Origin: Russula earlei
Taxonomy: Eukaryota > Basidiomycota > Agaricomycetes > Russulales > Russulaceae
DNA: 41,783 nucleotides
Direction: 5' to 3'
Assembly (NCBI GenBank): GCA_025769875.1
Contig: JAGFNK010000451.1
Location: 1 to 41,783 of the forward strand
A program made the position numbers and the translations under genes. Under the pieces are notes generated by a model. It saw only the letters and a program-made list of their open reading frames with translations, was not told the DNA's origin and did not search any database. This document shows, in pieces, positions 19,796-30,714 of the stretch (positions are counted from its first letter, which is position 1; the number at the start of each line of letters is the position of its first letter).

Positions 19796-21760
19796 ATGCC
19801 CCCGCCCTTACTCCTCTACGGGTTGTCCATCCTACTCACCATCCTTTCTGTTCTCGCGGATTCAAGTGCAGGTTCTGCATTATACCCCCCCGGTCTGCAA
19901 CCCCTTATAAACCGTGCAAATACTTTGCTATCAGCCGGAACATTCCTCGATGCAGCGAAAGCTTACTCTGAGGCAATAGGTACGTTTTATAACACTATGC
20001 ACACCGGAAACCACATGCGTATTCCCGGGATCCCTCATGAAACACATACGCGACTTCCCTCTTCTACTTTCCATCACATTGTCTTATCCGAGAGTCCGTA
20101 CCATTTCAGTCGAACGCTTGCTAATACGTCTTGCAGAACAATCGCCAGTGGATCCCACGCTATATTATAAACGCGCCACAGCATATTTCTCTCTCGGCAG
20201 GCACACATACGCGCTCGCCGACTTTGAACAAGTTCTCACCCTTGCCTCAGAAACATTCAAGAAAGCATACCTAATGAAAGCGAAAATTTATGCCAAAGAG
20301 GGCCGATGGGCGGACGCAAGAGAGGCTCTCAAGCAATATTCGGCCAAAGACGACGCAATTGCACGTGAACTATTACTGGACGTAGCAGACGGGGAAGCTT
20401 CAGCGCGCAAGGCAGCACAAGCCCAGAAGGCCAAGCTTTGGACAGCTTGCGAAGAGAGCGCCACCCAGGGTCTTCGTGTCGCATCACATTCGGTCGCTTT
20501 AAGACAACAGCGTGCGAATTGCGCGCTTGCGGCAGGTGACTTTGAAGAAGCAGTGAGCGACTTGAGGTTCGCTTTCGTGAATTTTGCCTGGAGTGTTTGC
20601 TCACTCGGTCCCATAGTCGGCTCACCCAGATTACCTCGCCGTCGACAGACGCGTACATGCGAATTTTTCGAATATCATATTTTTACTTAGGCTCCTCCGC
20701 ATCAAATATTGCGATGGCCAACCTTAAGCAATGTTTGCATTATGACCCTGACTCCAAGCCTTGTCTGTCAGCTCATCGCCTGGTCAAATCTCTTGACAAG
20801 CAGTTCAACAAACTCGATGGTTTGATGGCTGCAGAGGATTGGCACGGGATAATCACGTTCATTCTTGGCCCTGCGCCAAAAGAAGCCACCCTCAGTGCCC
20901 CAGGAAGTGGCTTTCTGGCGGCATTTGAAAATGCAGTGGGGCAGGATGCAGCTCCAAGCGAGGCCGTATCTATACCACCACCAGAAAGAGCAAGCCCAAG
21001 AAGAGCCGCGATCTTGCGTGCGCTGTGCCGTGCACATGTCCAACTCCGTCAGGCACGGGCAGGCGAACAGTGGTGCGATGAGCTTTTACGAATAGCGGGC
21101 AACGAGAAGGACATTGATGGCCTTCTGGGTAAAGGAGAGGCATTGCTTGCGCGTGAAGAGTGGGAGGAGGCGGTACGTGCTTTCGAAAGGGCATGGGAAG
21201 CAAGTGGAGGCGGGAACCGAGAGGTATGTTTTCTTCAATCCTTGTAGGTACAGAGAGCTGATTCCGGAGAGTAAACAAGATCCATTCCCGTCTGTCAAAG
21301 GCGCAGCGCCTGTTGAAGCAGTCGAGGCACAAAGATTATTACAAAATGCTTGGCGTCTCACGCGATGCAGATGCAAAGACGATTAAGAAGGCATAGTGCG
21401 TGCTTGCTTCAAATGCCGTACATCTGTTAGCAGACTAATTGTTTCCTTCGTAGCCACAAGGCTGTGCTCGCCGCACATCCAGATAAGGGCGGCAGCGAAG
21501 CAAAGATGGCTATTGTGAATGAGGCGTACGAAGTGTTGTCCAATCCAGAGCTGCGACAACGCTACGACAATGGTGATGACCCAAATGATCCGATGCAAAG
21601 CCAAGGCGGTCCTTTCCCTGGAGGGTCTTTCGCAGGTGGCTCCGGAGGACACCCATTTGCCCAATTCTTCCAACAAGCTGCAGGCAGCGGATTCCAGTTC
21701 CGTCCAAGTGGTGGTGCGCCAGGAGGTTTCTCATTCCATTTCCCGGGTGGCCGCCATTGA
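19796..21760 (+). CDS. DNAJC3: ER co-chaperone with TPR repeats and C-terminal J domain (DNAJC3/P58-IPK-like)
   Basis: ER-lumenal Hsp70 (BiP/Kar2) co-chaperone that binds unfolded proteins through TPR repeats and stimulates ATP hydrolysis through its J domain. Exons are 19796-19979, 20137-20566, 20617-21223, about 21271-21395 and 21454-21760, giving about 550 residues. An N-terminal signal peptide (LLLYGLSILLTILSVLA) is followed by TPR helices (TLLSAGTFLDAAKAYSEAI, ATAYFSLGRHTYALADFE, LKQCLHYDPDSKPC). The J domain (DYYKMLGVSRDADAKTIKKAY) has the HPD motif in AAHPDKGG and the family signature NEAYEVLSNPELR, ending in a Gly/Phe-rich tail. There is no ER-retention KDEL-type ending. The junction between exons 3 and 4 does not close with canonical splice sites: the required frame starts one base from an AG. 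Domain order and tail match DNAJC3-type proteins well. Confidence 0.92.
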
Positions 21761-21856
21761 GTCCATTTCGGAGTCATGCTCCCATGTTGTCCTCTCTGGT
21801 GTACTTACTGTGCATTATTACATGCTGTATAATACAAAAGGTTCACCAATCTCTAA

Positions 21857-23125
21857 GGCCTCATACAGCAACCAAGATTTCTCTCTTGGAATTTGAACTT
21901 GGGACTTGGATTTCAGTATTTTCCAGGTGACAGGTGTGAGTGACAGGTGTGATGGAAGGGACATGACATTAACTGATATCACTGTAATTCATGTAGTTGC
22001 ATATGTGTGATGTCATGACATGTGTACCTCATACTTTCTACTGAATAACATGTAAAATGATCAGAACTTGTTGGTGTTGTAGCATGCCACCATAGGCATG
22101 TAGAGTTTGTGGGGCATGATCCAAGGGCAAGTATGAACAGGGAGGAACTAAGGGAGTTAGCAGTAGTCATGCAGTTGTTTGACTTCTTGTTTTTTGCAGG
22201 CAAGTGTGAGAAACACAAAAGAGGATTGTTATTCATCCAGAGAATAGCTGAGGAGTTTATATACAGAGAGGCAGGTAGTATGATGAAAGGGAGTCTAGAC
22301 TAAGTGAGATCAAGCAATAATTAATAAAGGGGGCATAAGGAATAACTCAAATATGATGCATCATGGGTGCACCTGCTGTGCCCATGATTTTGTGCTTGCC
22401 AGATCACATACCTTACAGTGTCACAGTTGTTGTTGCACCACATAGAGCACAGCTAACAGGCTAAGCAACCCACCAAAGAGGTTGTGCTAATGCTCAAGTG
22501 ATATTGGGGTGTAGAGTGATATGTATACTTGTCTACAAGTAGGGTATTTATACACATATGGTCCAGGGCAGTTCCTGTGACCATTATGGGTGAGTACAGG
22601 TGTCCACTATATTGCACATCCAGTGTTGTGTGATGTAGAAATGTTCCAGATGCAGCATAAGGCTACACATGCTAGATATCATAGAGAGCATAACCCTAGT
22701 CCCATAACTGTATCTCCAATTGTTCTATCTAACACATAACATCTATTGTCAGATCTAGAACCTTACGGGAGAGGTCTTTGCCTTCTCTGATCCATCAGGG
22801 TTCTGGTTCAACAGTTGTACCTGCTGCTAATACAGCCTCTGCTGGCTGGTGTCATCAGCCATTGCACTGACCAGGGGGACAGACACTGGATGGACTCAGA
22901 AGGGGGGGGGGGGGAAAGGTGACTTGGATGGACTTGGATGGACTTGGAAGGGGCATAAATCTTTATTGGTGCATCATACATATATTATAGAAAAGAACAA
23001 CTGATATTAGAAATTAATCAAATGTCATGTCCCATTCATCACACCTGTCACACCTGTTACCCAGAAATACCAAAATCCAAGTTCCAAGTTCAAGTCTCAA
23101 GAAATTTTGGTTGCTGTATGGGGCC
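21857..23125. mobile_element. PIF/Harbinger-type element, non-autonomous, TSD TAA
   Basis: 1269 bp, with ends GGCCTCATACAGCAACC and its near-complement GGTTGCTGTATGGGGCC, extending imperfectly inward (CTTGAACTTGG-type words, GTGACAGGTGTGA), flanked by TAA at 21854-21856 and 23126-23128. The ends match the element starting at 39531 and resemble, but differ from, the TTTTACC family at 14982 and 30715. The interior has no transposase or Myb ORF. It sits 97 bp after the DNAJC3-like stop codon, so it may supply 3' transcript sequence. Confidence 0.85.
22902..22950. repeat. G13 homopolymer plus three tandem 10-bp GACTTGGATG repeats
   Basis: A run of 13 G (22902-22914) is followed by three copies of a decamer at 22921-22950, the last diverged. 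It lies inside the Harbinger-like element. G-runs of this length are slippage-prone and may be an assembly estimate. Confidence 0.85.
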
Positions 23126-23128
23126 TAA

Positions 23129-24082
23129 ATTTCTAAGAACAGTCCCTTTACAGTGTGGGGATCATGGCTAGCTGCAGGATCATGTGAGCAGTTGCAATGG
23201 AAGATCATGCAATGCACTGGAATTTGTTCTCCCACTCATCTTGCACCCTCTGGCTCACTACTTGCTTTCCCAGTCTTGCTACTGTTTGTCACTCACCCTA
23301 CCTCTTCTACTCATAATATATTGTTATTTTTATTTTTATCCATCCATGTATCCTCATTCACATCTGCTAGGAATTTTCTGAACAGTCAGGCTCTGGTGTA
23401 TATTGCAAACTGGACCAAAGGTACAGCCTGGTCACTACTAAGTTGGGCACCACTCACAATCCAGGTGCAGATGACTTGTGACTTAAGAGATTGGTGCACA
23501 AGGAAGACAATGAAGCCAGAGAGTGAAAGTCCAAAGGACAACAAGATGGACATTACCTTTGTTTCAGCCACCAGTCCCTTCCCAAATTGGTCAAAGAAAG
23601 TGGCTGCAACCAGATTACATTGGCCTAAAGGACTGAGTAACCCTAATTACCCCAATGGCTTCTCTATAGAAATTTGCACCCTCATTGTCCCCTCTCTTTG
23701 CCACCATCTGAACTGTAAACCATTGCATTTAGCATCCCATGGGGACTTGCTCACCCACTCTCCTCTCTCTCTTGGGTTCAGTACAAGCATCACAATCTCA
23801 CCCATATGTTCCTACTTGCACTAGAGTGCTGCAGTATTATGACACTGATGATGATGTACCTATGGGCCAGGCCAACCTAGAAGTGGTGAACTAATCACTG
23901 ATGACAACAGTCTCTAACCTTCAAGATGCAATAACCAAGAAATGACGTCCCAATGGCGTAAACATTCCTACTAGTAAGTGCAGTAAATCGTACAGTTTAT
24001 CAACAGGGAGAATAAATCATACCGCCTCCCCTCCAACTACTGAGGTCATCGCCACGTGAAAGATAACGATAACTGTGCTTCG
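23129..24082. other. Intergenic region without a supported gene
   Basis: The plus strand is open from 23153 to 23824 (223 codons). The N-terminal part is hydrophobic and low in complexity, while the middle (about 23390-23650) has a more protein-like mixed composition. I recognise no domain, and it is not framed by clear introns. It may be a decayed gene or a long chance ORF. 23825-24082 holds nothing I can identify. Confidence 0.4.
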
Positions 24083-27000
24083 TCAATGCCTATCCTGCTC
24101 TTCGTCCATGAAGCCTACAACGGAGAACTCTTGGAACTGTTCCTCCATGTCGTCCCCATTTGGGGCTTCAACGTCCCAATCCCGCCAAGCACTGTTGCCT
24201 ACCTTCTGATCTCCAGCATCTAGGCCTGACGATGGAGTCGACACTGATGCGGACCCGCCGTCATCTCGCGGGGGAGATATACCGCCATCGCCGCCATAGG
24301 ATAATGCGAAGTCTTCGTCCTCCTCGCCGAACTCTAATGGAACGCCGGCCGTCACATTGTGATGAACTAGTTGAGGACTCCGAACTCTACCGATTTCCCT
24401 GCGGACACGCGCGAAACCTTCTGTCATGCCGTCACTGAGACCAGCAGCGACCCGTTGGATTGGAATCGAGTTCTTGAAAGAGCCCGGCGTTCCATTAGGG
24501 AACATCGGAATTATTGGCGGCGAGGAAGGGTATTCAAGCCCGCTGGTCATGGCTGATGACAACGGCTCATCAAAGGAGGATGAGATACGGGTAGGGTCGT
24601 GTGATCCGTGTATAAATGCTTCGCCCACGCCAGCGGCATACGCACTGATCTCAACCTCTTTTCGCACCTCGATCTTTGGGCCAAGCGCGTCAAGCTGGAA
24701 TCGGCGAAGTCGGCCATGGTAATCGTCACCAAGAGTGTGGAAAAAAAATTGATGGGAAAGATAGAGCGACCGTGGAAGTACCTGTGGGGATTGGGAACAC
24801 GTTCTAAGTTCGGCAAATGACAACCAGCTACAGAGTGTGTGAACGAAAGTCATTTTCTGACTAGAGAAACGTACTTTGGTGCAGAAGTCGAGCTGAGTAG
24901 CTCAACGTGGCCTTCAGGTCGCAACGATCCCTTCACCACAGGCCAGCCTCGACCCCTCCTGAGATTCCATGTGGCGACCTCATACTCGTGCCCCACGATC
25001 GCCGTGGGCTTATCATCCCCCGGCACTGCTCCAGAAGACCTGGCTTGCAAGGCGATTATAGGTGCGGGTAACGGTGCACTGCCACGACTAAGCGACGGAC
25101 GAGAGGGTAGAGATATACTAGTGCCACCTATGCCCGGAATCGAACTTGGGACGGAAAGTGTCTGTTCAATCGGACGGAGACCGACAGCACAACGCCGTAA
25201 AGAAAGGGAGCCGTCGACGGGATCGAATATCAAAATGTCTTGAAAATCAGCTCGTCTACCCTTGTGGGGGGGCGAAAGTGGCTCCCGCGATGGCGACGAC
25301 CGAGTAGAGCTAGCAGTAGAGGATGGAGAGGAAAGGACGGTGGGAAGCGGAAGTAAGCGCTTTGGAAGCGAATGAGCATTAGGGTGGATAAAAACGAAGG
25401 CGAGTGGAGCACAAGGTCGACTAGCCGGAGGTTGGCCAGAGCGCAACCGGACGAGTGGAGGGAGACTCGTGGACAACAACTGGGAACATAGATAAGAGGC
25501 ATTTCTCTTTCATATGGGGAAGAGTAACGTACCAAATTGGAAGAATTACATACCCTCCCTTTAACGTGGCTCTGCCCATCAGGCTGACCACCATAGGGGT
25601 TCGTGGCGAAGATGTGAACCGTGCGCTTTTGGGTGGCGACAGCGATCCAACGGCCATCAGTGGCCCAATCGAGATTCTCAACCACGGCAGACGTCCTTCC
25701 CCGACGAAGATCATACATATGCCAAGGAGAACTTTCCTTCAGACGAGTAAGTATCAAGCCCCACAATCAACATGGAGACACTTACCATGGTAGGAGAATT
25801 TTGTTCCGCGTCAAGCTGCTCCGACTCAGTAATTACGAAGCGTAAGGTGCGTGGTACTGGTCGCAGTTGGAAAACCTTGATGGTTTGCCCATCGCTTGGG
25901 ACGACCATGAGAGCACTACCGTCAGCGGAAAACTGCAGCGCTGATATGGGCTGACGTTTTGACGGATGAAACTCAACAACAAGTTCCGGCACCTGAGACG
26001 ATGGCAATGGTGCAATAACTGGTAAGAGGTCAAGAACCATCACGTGACATCCCGTGGGTATTGACTGTGCATCAGACCCCAGGGGAGTCAGGTGCTCTGG
26101 GGCACTCCGCGAGAGTGGCTTAGAAGGGGCTGTAGATTGCGGATCCGAAATACGAGTACGGGCAGCGGTGAGAGCGCGACTGCCTAAGGTGCGTACTCCG
26201 TTGAGTACGGACCCACCTACGCGCAATGCCATCCCGCTTATGTCAAGATGTACATCGACGCCCTCCGTACGAGCAGACGTTTTTGCTTGCTGCCGTCCCG
26301 GGGTTATAGCAGGGGAAGTGCTACAAACGTAAGCGAGAAAGCGATGGGACAGCGCGAATACGGGACGGGGCCGAATATTGGTGCCGTCTTCATTAACATT
26401 CATCGCGGGTTGTAAGGTTGCATCAGGATTCGTGGTCGTTATTGAGGACGAGGATAATTGAGGCATAAGGGTAGAAAGGCCGGAAGAAATGATAGACAGA
26501 GATGCGAAAGTGCAAGATGAAATGATACGGAGTGAGTCTGGGCTTGATGTGCTCTAAGATAGAAAGCTAAGAGGGGCCAGAGACAAAGGGGAAATATCTT
26601 ACGATGACTATAACGTTTGAATTGGCCGAAAATGACACAATGCCCGGAATAGAGAGCCTCTTCACAACTTGATGGGCTGAAAGGGAATATACAAGGAAGT
26701 CCGGTTCCTGATGCAGACGTTGAGCACTGTGAGGGCTCGTTAGTGCAAAATAGGCTAAGTAGATATTTGGTCACACATTATGCCGAGAAGTGGTCGTGAG
26801 CCCAAAAATTCATCAGCAGCGACTGGAGGGGGACTCGGCAAAACTCCTGCATGTAAGACGCGACCCCAGTCCAGGCAGGATACGTTCAACACCTCTGAAA
26901 TGGAGTCTAGATTGGTGCAGTCCCAAATCTGTAATCCAGACAAATATCCAAGAACAAGCAGCCGTCTGCGGAAGAACATGAGAATGAAAATCTAAATGAG

Positions 27001-28176
27001 GGGTGGACGAGGGATCATTACATAGATGGACCAGCCCCCATAGGGAGAAGAGCATCCCAACGAGCCCAGGTTATATATTCTGAGTCATCACTTCTAGGAT
27101 AGCATGGAAGGTCTGGGCGATGGGTAATGCCTTGGCTGGATTGATGTTGATCGAGCGTAAGTACTTCATCCAACGTCTTTGTGCCTGCTTCGGTTCCCCA
27201 ACTTCGGCGATGATCAGCCCTAGTGGTGCCTTCGTAGGAAACAGACGAGTGAGCTGGTGACATGAAGCGACCAAAAGATATCGGAAGGGAAACTCGCGGG
27301 GGTGATGGCGAGGCAGATGGTATGGCGATAGATATAGAGGTCGGAACGTAATTCCGCACCGTCCGTGAGAGCCCTTCGAAGCGGGAAGGTTGCCTGGTCA
27401 AGAGGGTTAACTCAACAAACAAGAGAAGGCCAGGCAGAGAAATAAGAAACAAGGACCATCGAATCAAAGTCGGCCCCAAGCACGTGACGAAATTTCCTTG
27501 CGTATGAGTTATAACTCTCGAATCCGAAAGGAGTAGAAGCTGGAAGGATGGCCGTGATAAGTGTAAAATGGTTGTCTTGATAAGAAATTGACGCGTAATG
27601 CTTCCGCGAAACCACACAAAGCGATTCAGATACGTGGGGAAAGCCAGCCCATGTAGCAAACTCCTGCCAAAGTCACGGAGATAGTTTATGGGCTCAATAA
27701 GAGTTGGAGGGGAGGGAAAATGGTGGGTAACACGACGAGAACGAGGAGAGAGTCGGTGGAAAGGTAGATTGACCGCAACGTGCGATGAAGACGTGATGGA
27801 CCACGAGGAAAATGATGTGATTTGAACTGTAAACTCACTTAGAAAGTATAGGTGAACGAACGTGTCCTGGAGATTCTTGACACGAGGGAACCTCGGAAAT
27901 GCGCATTGCAAGTGGCTCGGCGGTCTCACTGAATGCTTCCAAAGGGGACAAACGATCCTCGGTAAAGGTGGGGGCATCGTAGATACCCAATTCATTGCCC
28001 GGCACTCGGGGACTTCCTACTGATCCATGCTGTGTGGTGACCCCCGATTCCTGGACTTTCCGGAGATCCATGAAAGACTCTGGGCTATGAGAATGTTCGA
28101 ATTGGGAAAGAATCGAATGGGAGTCGAAAGCATTGTGGGAAGAGATGGGTGATTCATTATGGCCTTTGCCTTGCAT
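24083..28176 (-). CDS. BCAS3: BCAS3-domain WD40-repeat protein
   Basis: Fungal relative of human BCAS3, a beta-propeller protein linked in animals to phagophore-associated autophagy and to cytoskeletal polarity. Well-supported exons on the minus strand, 5' to 3': part of 27022-27400, then 26777-26965, 26603-26726, 25786-26553, 25554-25736, 24875-25479 and 24083-24827, joined by GT-AG introns of 47-74 bp in phase. Recognisable blocks are LSRTVRNYVPTSI, LLVLGYLSGLQIWDCTNL (first blade), FLVYSLSAHQVVKRLSIPG, ISALQFSADGSALMV, WHMYDLRRGRTSAVVE with WATDGRWIAVATQKRTVHIF (the BCAS3 signature region), and a Ser/Pro/acidic C-tail. The N-terminus is uncertain: an exon at about 27836-28176 starts with an ATG and can splice in frame (MQGKGHNESPIS...), but the segment 27400-27690 may be intron or coding, and the first exon could lie nearer 28440. 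Confidence 0.85.
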
Positions 28177-28526
28177 TAAACAGGTCTGATAAAAGGACGA
28201 GTATAGAGTGGATGGAGAGGAGAGCCGAGAATGATTCCTTGAAAAATATATGGTTTGACAAAGGCAGATGGCAACGACAAGTTAGCAGTGCCGAGGCACA
28301 ATGGCGTGCACGAGAGATACAGATGCGGTGTACCCAACAATGACTCAGACTGAGAGGCCCCTTCTAAATTTGGCTCCGTCTGTGCCTCTCCAGCCTTGGC
28401 GCTTGAAGCATTTGTATTGCGTGTCTCACTAACCGAGGGCGAGAAATACAGGCCGTTACGCTACGAAAGAGTGCAGAGATATCTCGACATGTCATTCTCT
28501 CACCACCTGTGATGAAGAAAAAAATG
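28177..28526. other. Region between BCAS3-like 5' end and the QTRT1 stop
   Basis: 350 bp. The minus strand around 28340-28430 reads as a plausible Ser/Glu/Ala-rich peptide that could be the true first exon of the BCAS3-like gene. I could not join it with convincing splice sites. The plus-strand ORF 28149-28343 has no recognisable content. Confidence 0.4.
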
Positions 28527-30351
28527 TCACGCCGCATCAGAATACTCCCACTTCACTCCATCGCCTTTGACAACCTTAGCATGGGGATTCCCTTCAAGCA
28601 GATCGACGCCGACGCTCTGCAGAGCGTTAACGCACCATTCAGGGTAACCAGCATTGCCGAAGTAATCCGCGAAAAAACGGCGGAGATACTTGGGGAAAGT
28701 CCCGCCCATGATGGAGTCGCGTGCTTGACCCATGACCTGTGCTTGGAAAGCGAGATTGTGTAATGTGATTGCTAAGACCGCAGTGAGCGTAACATCAGTC
28801 TAAGGCAAGATCACTTACCATGTGCTGCCACTGTTTCATGAGTGGCAATGTGGTGTAAAGTCGCCCTCGACACCCCATCGCTACACGTTGGACAAGGGCA
28901 TGTAGAATCAATCGGTTTGGCGTCCTTCGCGTGTTTCGCTAGTTCTGATACGGGAAAAGATCAAAGAGATTCATGACTCATGACACAAGTTGCAAGAGCT
29001 TTCCACTCACTAAGATTGAGCGGCCCATTGAAGGTCAGCGCCACCCCAAACCGCGCAGTTCTTGTGGGAAAGACGCAGTCGGCCTGGCAAAGGCTAGACC
29101 CTCTCAGCAGCGATGGACTTAAGTGACTTACCATATCGACCCCCAACGCGACACACACGAGCAGATCTGGTACTTTCAACAGATGGTCCATCGTCTTAAA
29201 ACGGCATACCTTCAGCGAAGCCGATACCCATGGAATACCTGGGTTCTACGCAGCGATCATTGGTGTTGCAACGACAACGACAGGGAATTTCAAACTCACT
29301 GTCAGTTGGGAGTTTCTCAGTACATTGGCCAATCCTAAAATTGAAGTCGAATACATGGAAACGACAAAAAAGGCGGGATACTCACATTCGCCAAAAGATA
29401 TCTGACACGAATCACTCTATTTAACCCGAGATGCAGACAACCGAACGTGCTGACATGCCTTTTTCCTCCCCTCCGCTTAGTCCCCCAATGGCGTAACCAG
29501 CAACTTGATCGTGCCGCTTGGTCATCTCATTGAGGCATTCGTCTCGTAACACGGAATCAAGTCCTCCCTGAACAATGGCAAATAGATTTTGGATGTCGCT
29601 CTTTCCTGACTTCTCGTGGAACGCGATGCACCGATCAAGCCAACGAATGGAACGCCGCATAGCGTCGCCAACTCTGGGGCCGACTGTTAAACTTGATACT
29701 TCAATAAGCAGGAGTGAATCCCGGCCTCGTCAGTGACAGAACGCAAGGACAAACCGACGTCATCAAGTTGCATGATGATGTCAGCACCAATGGCATGCTG
29801 TATCGAAATGCTCTCTTCGGGCTGCACAAGTTAGAGATGGGTGTGAAGGAATTACTGGGAGCACACACCGTCAGCATAGTTGGTTCCCCCGTGAATGGAC
29901 TCGAAAAAAGGGCTCCCTCTTCAGTGATTGTCGTGAATTTGTTAAGTGATACTAACTGAAAACCACCACTGTCCTACATCCCAGATGAGAAGCACACGGA
30001 TCAAATTACCAAATCACAAACCGTAAGGAGATTATGGTTCCAACCCTGAAATTTATGCGCACCCCCAGCTTCTAGCAATACTTTGATTCCAGGACGCAGG
30101 TTCAGATGATATGTATTGTTGAGGATCAGCGTGACGCCAAGACCTTCTACTTGTTGTGGTGTTAGCCCTTTGATGGCCGCTTGAGTAGCAACCGGCATGA
30201 AGGTAGGGAGGGGAGTAACACCATCTAGGCCAACGACCTAAGTTTGACCGAGCTTTTAAGACGAGAAAGCACTGCCAAACCCACGAGCCAGTTTCATCCG
30301 AGAGGCGCGTGCCCGCGTCGTGTGGCAAGTAGCAAGTACCTCGAACTGCAT
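28527..30351 (-). CDS. QTRT1: Queuine tRNA-ribosyltransferase catalytic subunit (eukaryotic TGT)
   Basis: Exchanges guanine-34 for queuine in the GUN anticodons of Tyr, His, Asn and Asp tRNAs, normally as a heterodimer with QTRT2. Twelve exons can be joined through eleven short introns, starting at ATG 30349-30351 (MQFEVLATC...) and ending with the stop at 28527. Diagnostic pieces: [34 protein letters not shown] (substrate pocket, catalytic Asp), [59 protein letters not shown], then [13 protein letters not shown] containing the nucleophilic Asp, and the zinc site CPCPTC with a downstream His. Estimated length is about 400 residues, normal for the family. One intron, after GGEEK (near 29435-29470), uses a GC donor instead of GT; all others are GT-AG. 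Queuine is a bacterial product, so the enzyme works by salvage from the environment. Confidence 0.95.
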
Positions 30352-30711
30352 GTTGGAGTAGACGTCAGAGGACCGCTATGATGTAGCCGAATTGTGTAGA
30401 AGACCCGTTTTTGTTACAAATTGGCGATTAATGTTTGTCGAATCAGGCACGCGTTTGCGGGAGTTCCCTGAAATTCGCATGGTTGTCACACTCTAATTTC
30501 TGCAAATCCCCTTCTAGGGCTGTGCAACTGTGTCTATTACAGGTGGATGGGTACCTGTAATATGGGACCCATACCCTGTTGGATGTGCAGCCACTAAGTG
30601 CCAAATGGACAATCTGGACTATACATGTAAATAATTAATTCAAATTAGTTATCATTCATCTTTTCCCTCAGTCTTTTATACAGAAGACTGAGGTCAGTAC
30701 TACACATTCCT
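30352..30711. other. Upstream region of QTRT1
   Basis: Presumed QTRT1 promoter (30352-~30480), then AT-richer sequence leading to the TTA target site of the Harbinger element. A short imperfect palindrome GGGTACCTGTAATATGGGAC / CCATACCC lies at about 30548-30578. No gene. Confidence 0.45.
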
Positions 30712-30714
30712 TTA

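Noticed and set aside
23153..23824. 223-codon plus-strand ORF as a gene
   Set aside because: Long hydrophobic low-complexity start, no recognisable domain and no supporting splice structure; kept only as a description of the gap.
29890..29925. Frameshift in QTRT1 at a G-run
   Set aside because: On recount the run has five G and the frame continues through [11 protein letters not shown] into the next exon without a shift.
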